The notes under the pieces are model-generated. The model saw nothing but the letters and a program-made list of their open reading frames with translations, ran no database searches and had not been told where the DNA came from. The translations under genes were made by a program, and so were the position numbers. Source: Trichoplax adhaerens (Eukaryota > Placozoa > Uniplacotomia > Trichoplacea > Trichoplacidae). Taken from it: a stretch of DNA of 64,000 nucleotides. Shown here one piece after another: positions 61,901 through 64,000 of the stretch (within the stretch, counting starts at the first letter, position 1; each line of letters opens with the position of its first letter). Location: positions 2,972,690-3,036,689 of the forward strand of contig NW_002060944.1 in the NCBI RefSeq assembly GCF_000150275.1, read 5' to 3'.

Positions 61901-62464
61901 GAAAAGACTCACTGCTTTACTAATCGTGTTGTTACACTATGGTATCGAGCACCGGAGTTACTACTTGGCTGTCGTGATTACGGACCGGCCATTGATATGT
62001 GGGCAATTGGTTGTATTATGGCTGAATTTTGGACTCGTAGTGCTATCATGCAAGGGAATAGTGAAACTAATCAGTTGACGTTAATCACTCAATTGTGTGG
62101 CTCAATTACTCCTGAAGTCTACCCAGATGTGGATAAATTAGATTTGTTTAAAAAATTTGATTTACCAGCTAGCCAAAAGCGCCGTGTCAAAGAACGTCTA
62201 TCTCATTATGTCCGTGACCGTCATGCCTTAGATTTAATTGATCGTTGCTTAACGATCGATCCTGCTAAGCGAATCGATAGTGACTCCGCCTTAAATCATG
62301 ACTTTTTCTGGTCTGATCCTTTACCTGCCTCTAAAATTAGCTGTTTAAGCCGCTTGAATGTATCAATGTTCGAATTTCTAATTGATCGCAAAACAACTAA
62401 TCCACAGCATCGACCGGAGCAGAGTCAAATGTCTCAACAACCTGGATACGACCGTGTCTTTTAA
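58929..62464 (+). CDS. CDK9: Cyclin-dependent kinase 9 (P-TEFb catalytic subunit)
   Basis: Nuclear Ser/Thr kinase that, with cyclin T, phosphorylates RNA polymerase II and pause factors to release elongation. Four exons (58929-59014, 60529-60610, 61235-61325, 61635-62464) join exactly in frame into about 362 residues (human 372). Visible features: Gly loop KIGHGTFGEVFKAR, VALKRV lysine, C-helix motif FPITSLREIKIL (PITALRE in vertebrate CDK9), GSIYLVFEFCAHDLAGLL hinge, and catalytic loop LHRDLKAANVL. These are followed by ADFGLAR, T-loop CFTNRVVTLWYRAPELLLG with the activating Thr kept, QLCGSITPEVYP, and ALNHDFFWSDPLP. The C-terminal tail ends YDRVF, like FERVF in human CDK9. The first intron is 1.5 kb; the large last exon has no introns. 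Confidence 0.97.
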
Positions 62465-64000
62465 ATGTTGTAGATAAAACCTATGTTAATATAGTGAGAG
62501 TAATAGATATTATAACAAAAAAATTGAGTTCAACTGATTTGCTGTTGCTAAATGTCGTACAGCGGTATCGCATTTATACTAAATTTCTACTAAATTTTGT
62601 ATCATAGTCACGAAAGGAAAACTAGCGTCATAACGGTCTCGCTGTATAGTTATTTTATGATTTTTTAAAGAAAATAATTGTTAACGATTACTTCAATAAT
62701 CCTATTGTATGTATAAAGGATTTCAAATTTTTTGTTGCCATAATTCCTTTATTTTTGGCAAATTAATATTATTCAGAATGACTAAAATTACGAATTAATA
62801 GATCTTCATAGATCTGGCTTCTGCGAGAACATTGTCATCTTATTTGATAGTAATGTTCGATAAAGGATTGATTGCAACACTTATATCGACAGTACACATA
62901 CGTACGCGTATTTATAGAGATATGTATAAAAGGCGTTTAAAGGATAATATGTATACGGCCTTCATATACTTCATTGGTATTTTGTCTTGATAATAAAACT
63001 GGTTCACTATATTGTAGTATTTTGACGTGTTTGGATGGTTACTTACTTACTCATTATAATTGCATAATTAGTTTAGTCATGGATTTCACGGTCGATTTAC
63101 ATTATCTGAAGATTAGCTTTACTTCTGATATATTTATGATGTTAAGACTTTGTTACCAAATACTTTCCATTTCGTCTGTTCATCAGTGTTTTGCACATGC
63201 AAATTGATGTGACAGTACTCTTTACGGTACCTAAACATATATGTTTGTCTATTCACTCCTGTTACAGTTACAATTTTGGTCAATATACCTTAATTGCTGA
63301 CTTGATAAGCAAGGAGTTTACGATGAAAACTAAATTGGATACCATCAATAAAAAGGAAAACTTCCATTGTATCATGTTTGCAATTTTATTACCTGTTGCA
63401 GCTTATATTGACATATTGTAGCATTTCCAAAGAGTCTTATTGTAGTAGCGAAAAGTACTTAAAAAAAATTTTGAATGCACACCTCTTGCTAATATTGCTT
63501 TAATAGCTCTATAGAATATGAATTGAAAGCCTGAAGCAGTAACGTGACATGTTGCCAACGCATGTTTACGGTTACCATTTATCGAATTTTGTACATTATA
63601 GCCTTAAAGCAAATATTGTAGAGTGTTAAGCGATATCGATCGAAGACTTTGGTGATTTGATAAGATTAACTCAACCCTAACCCCAACCCTAACTTTACGT
63701 TTGCCAGCCTTAATTACTAAGAATTATAGATATGTAAATTTTGTACTGGATGAGATGTAAATAACAATGAGAATCAATTGGTGTATGAACAATCCAATCA
63801 GCTGGACTGTATACTACGACACTAAACAGCATCCATCAATTCCATCATTTGATTAGTCCCGCAGATTTTTCGTCTGAGGTATGATTCTTCAGTTTCAAGA
63901 CTGCCATGGACTTGATGCCATTCGAAATACGGTATCTAATAATGTAGAAATAATACGTGCAGTACAATAAGTCATCATATACTCTTATACGACACAAAAA
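62465..64000. other. Downstream of CDK9, no gene recognised
   Basis: 1.5 kb after CDK9. Two overlapping open frames (62974-63207 and 63191-63421) show hydrophobic but unrecognised sequence. A short telomere-like run is at 63673-63693. Confidence 0.5.
63673..63693. repeat. Short interstitial telomere-like run
   Basis: AACCCTAACC followed by CCAACCCTAAC: about three imperfect copies of the CCCTAA hexamer used by most animal telomeres. Too short to be a telomere; probably an insertion at a repair site, or chance. Confidence 0.6.

Noticed and set aside
62974..63421. Two overlapping hydrophobic open frames after CDK9
   Set aside because: Different frames, no domain and no splice pair linking them convincingly.

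Overview
The window is eukaryotic, from an early-branching animal. It is AT-rich, with many short introns (tens to a few hundred bases, GT-AG with one GC-AG) and ordinary nuclear housekeeping genes. The combination of CDK9, RAD50, FPGS, a USP20/USP33-type deubiquitinase, an HSD17B7-type sterol reductase, a six-EF-hand CREC protein, a calpain and a LAP1/LULL1-type torsin activator fits a metazoan. Compact genes at about 35 percent GC and the dispersed ACAGT/ACTGT pentamer repeats make a placozoan (Trichoplax or Hoilungia) my best guess. That is inference; no species marker was checked.

Layout. 1-4240: no recognisable gene. 4241-8301 (+): 8-exon calpain of CysPc plus domain III only. 8302-11137: pentamer-repeat cluster, a ~175 bp tandem repeat and a 240 bp assembly gap. 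11138-16701 (+): GMC-family FAD oxidoreductase. 18564-19406 (-): torsin-activator (LAP1/LULL1) homologue in one exon. 20012-20365 (-): small protein with 8-residue ENENNAME repeats. 21731-29085 (+): USP20/33-like ubiquitin hydrolase, about 28 exons. 29545-32001 (-): HSD17B7-like 3-ketosteroid reductase. 33896-35726 (+): reticulocalbin/calumenin-like protein. 36985-40300 (-): folylpolyglutamate synthase, 5' exon not found. 40655-45110: four consecutive minisatellite arrays with periods of about 136, 74, 187 and 176 bp. 45480-54999 (+): RAD50. 55317-56764 (-): unrecognised tail-anchored membrane protein. 57470-58600: dense palindromic pentamer repeats. 58929-62464 (+): CDK9. 62465-64000: no gene seen.

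The genes do not form a pathway; this is an ordinary stretch of animal chromosome. From 11 kb on they alternate as convergent and divergent neighbours. The densest (ACWGT)n pentamer clusters lie upstream of 5' gene ends (GMC, USP, RAD50, CDK9) and not in the short convergent gaps. I found no prokaryote-like or otherwise exotic system. The most unusual structures are the strand-symmetric ACWGT repeats and the satellite block between FPGS and RAD50. Exon joins were checked by hand for reading frame at the calpain, CDK9, CREC and tail-anchored genes, and at parts of the GMC, FPGS, HSD17B7, USP and RAD50 genes.
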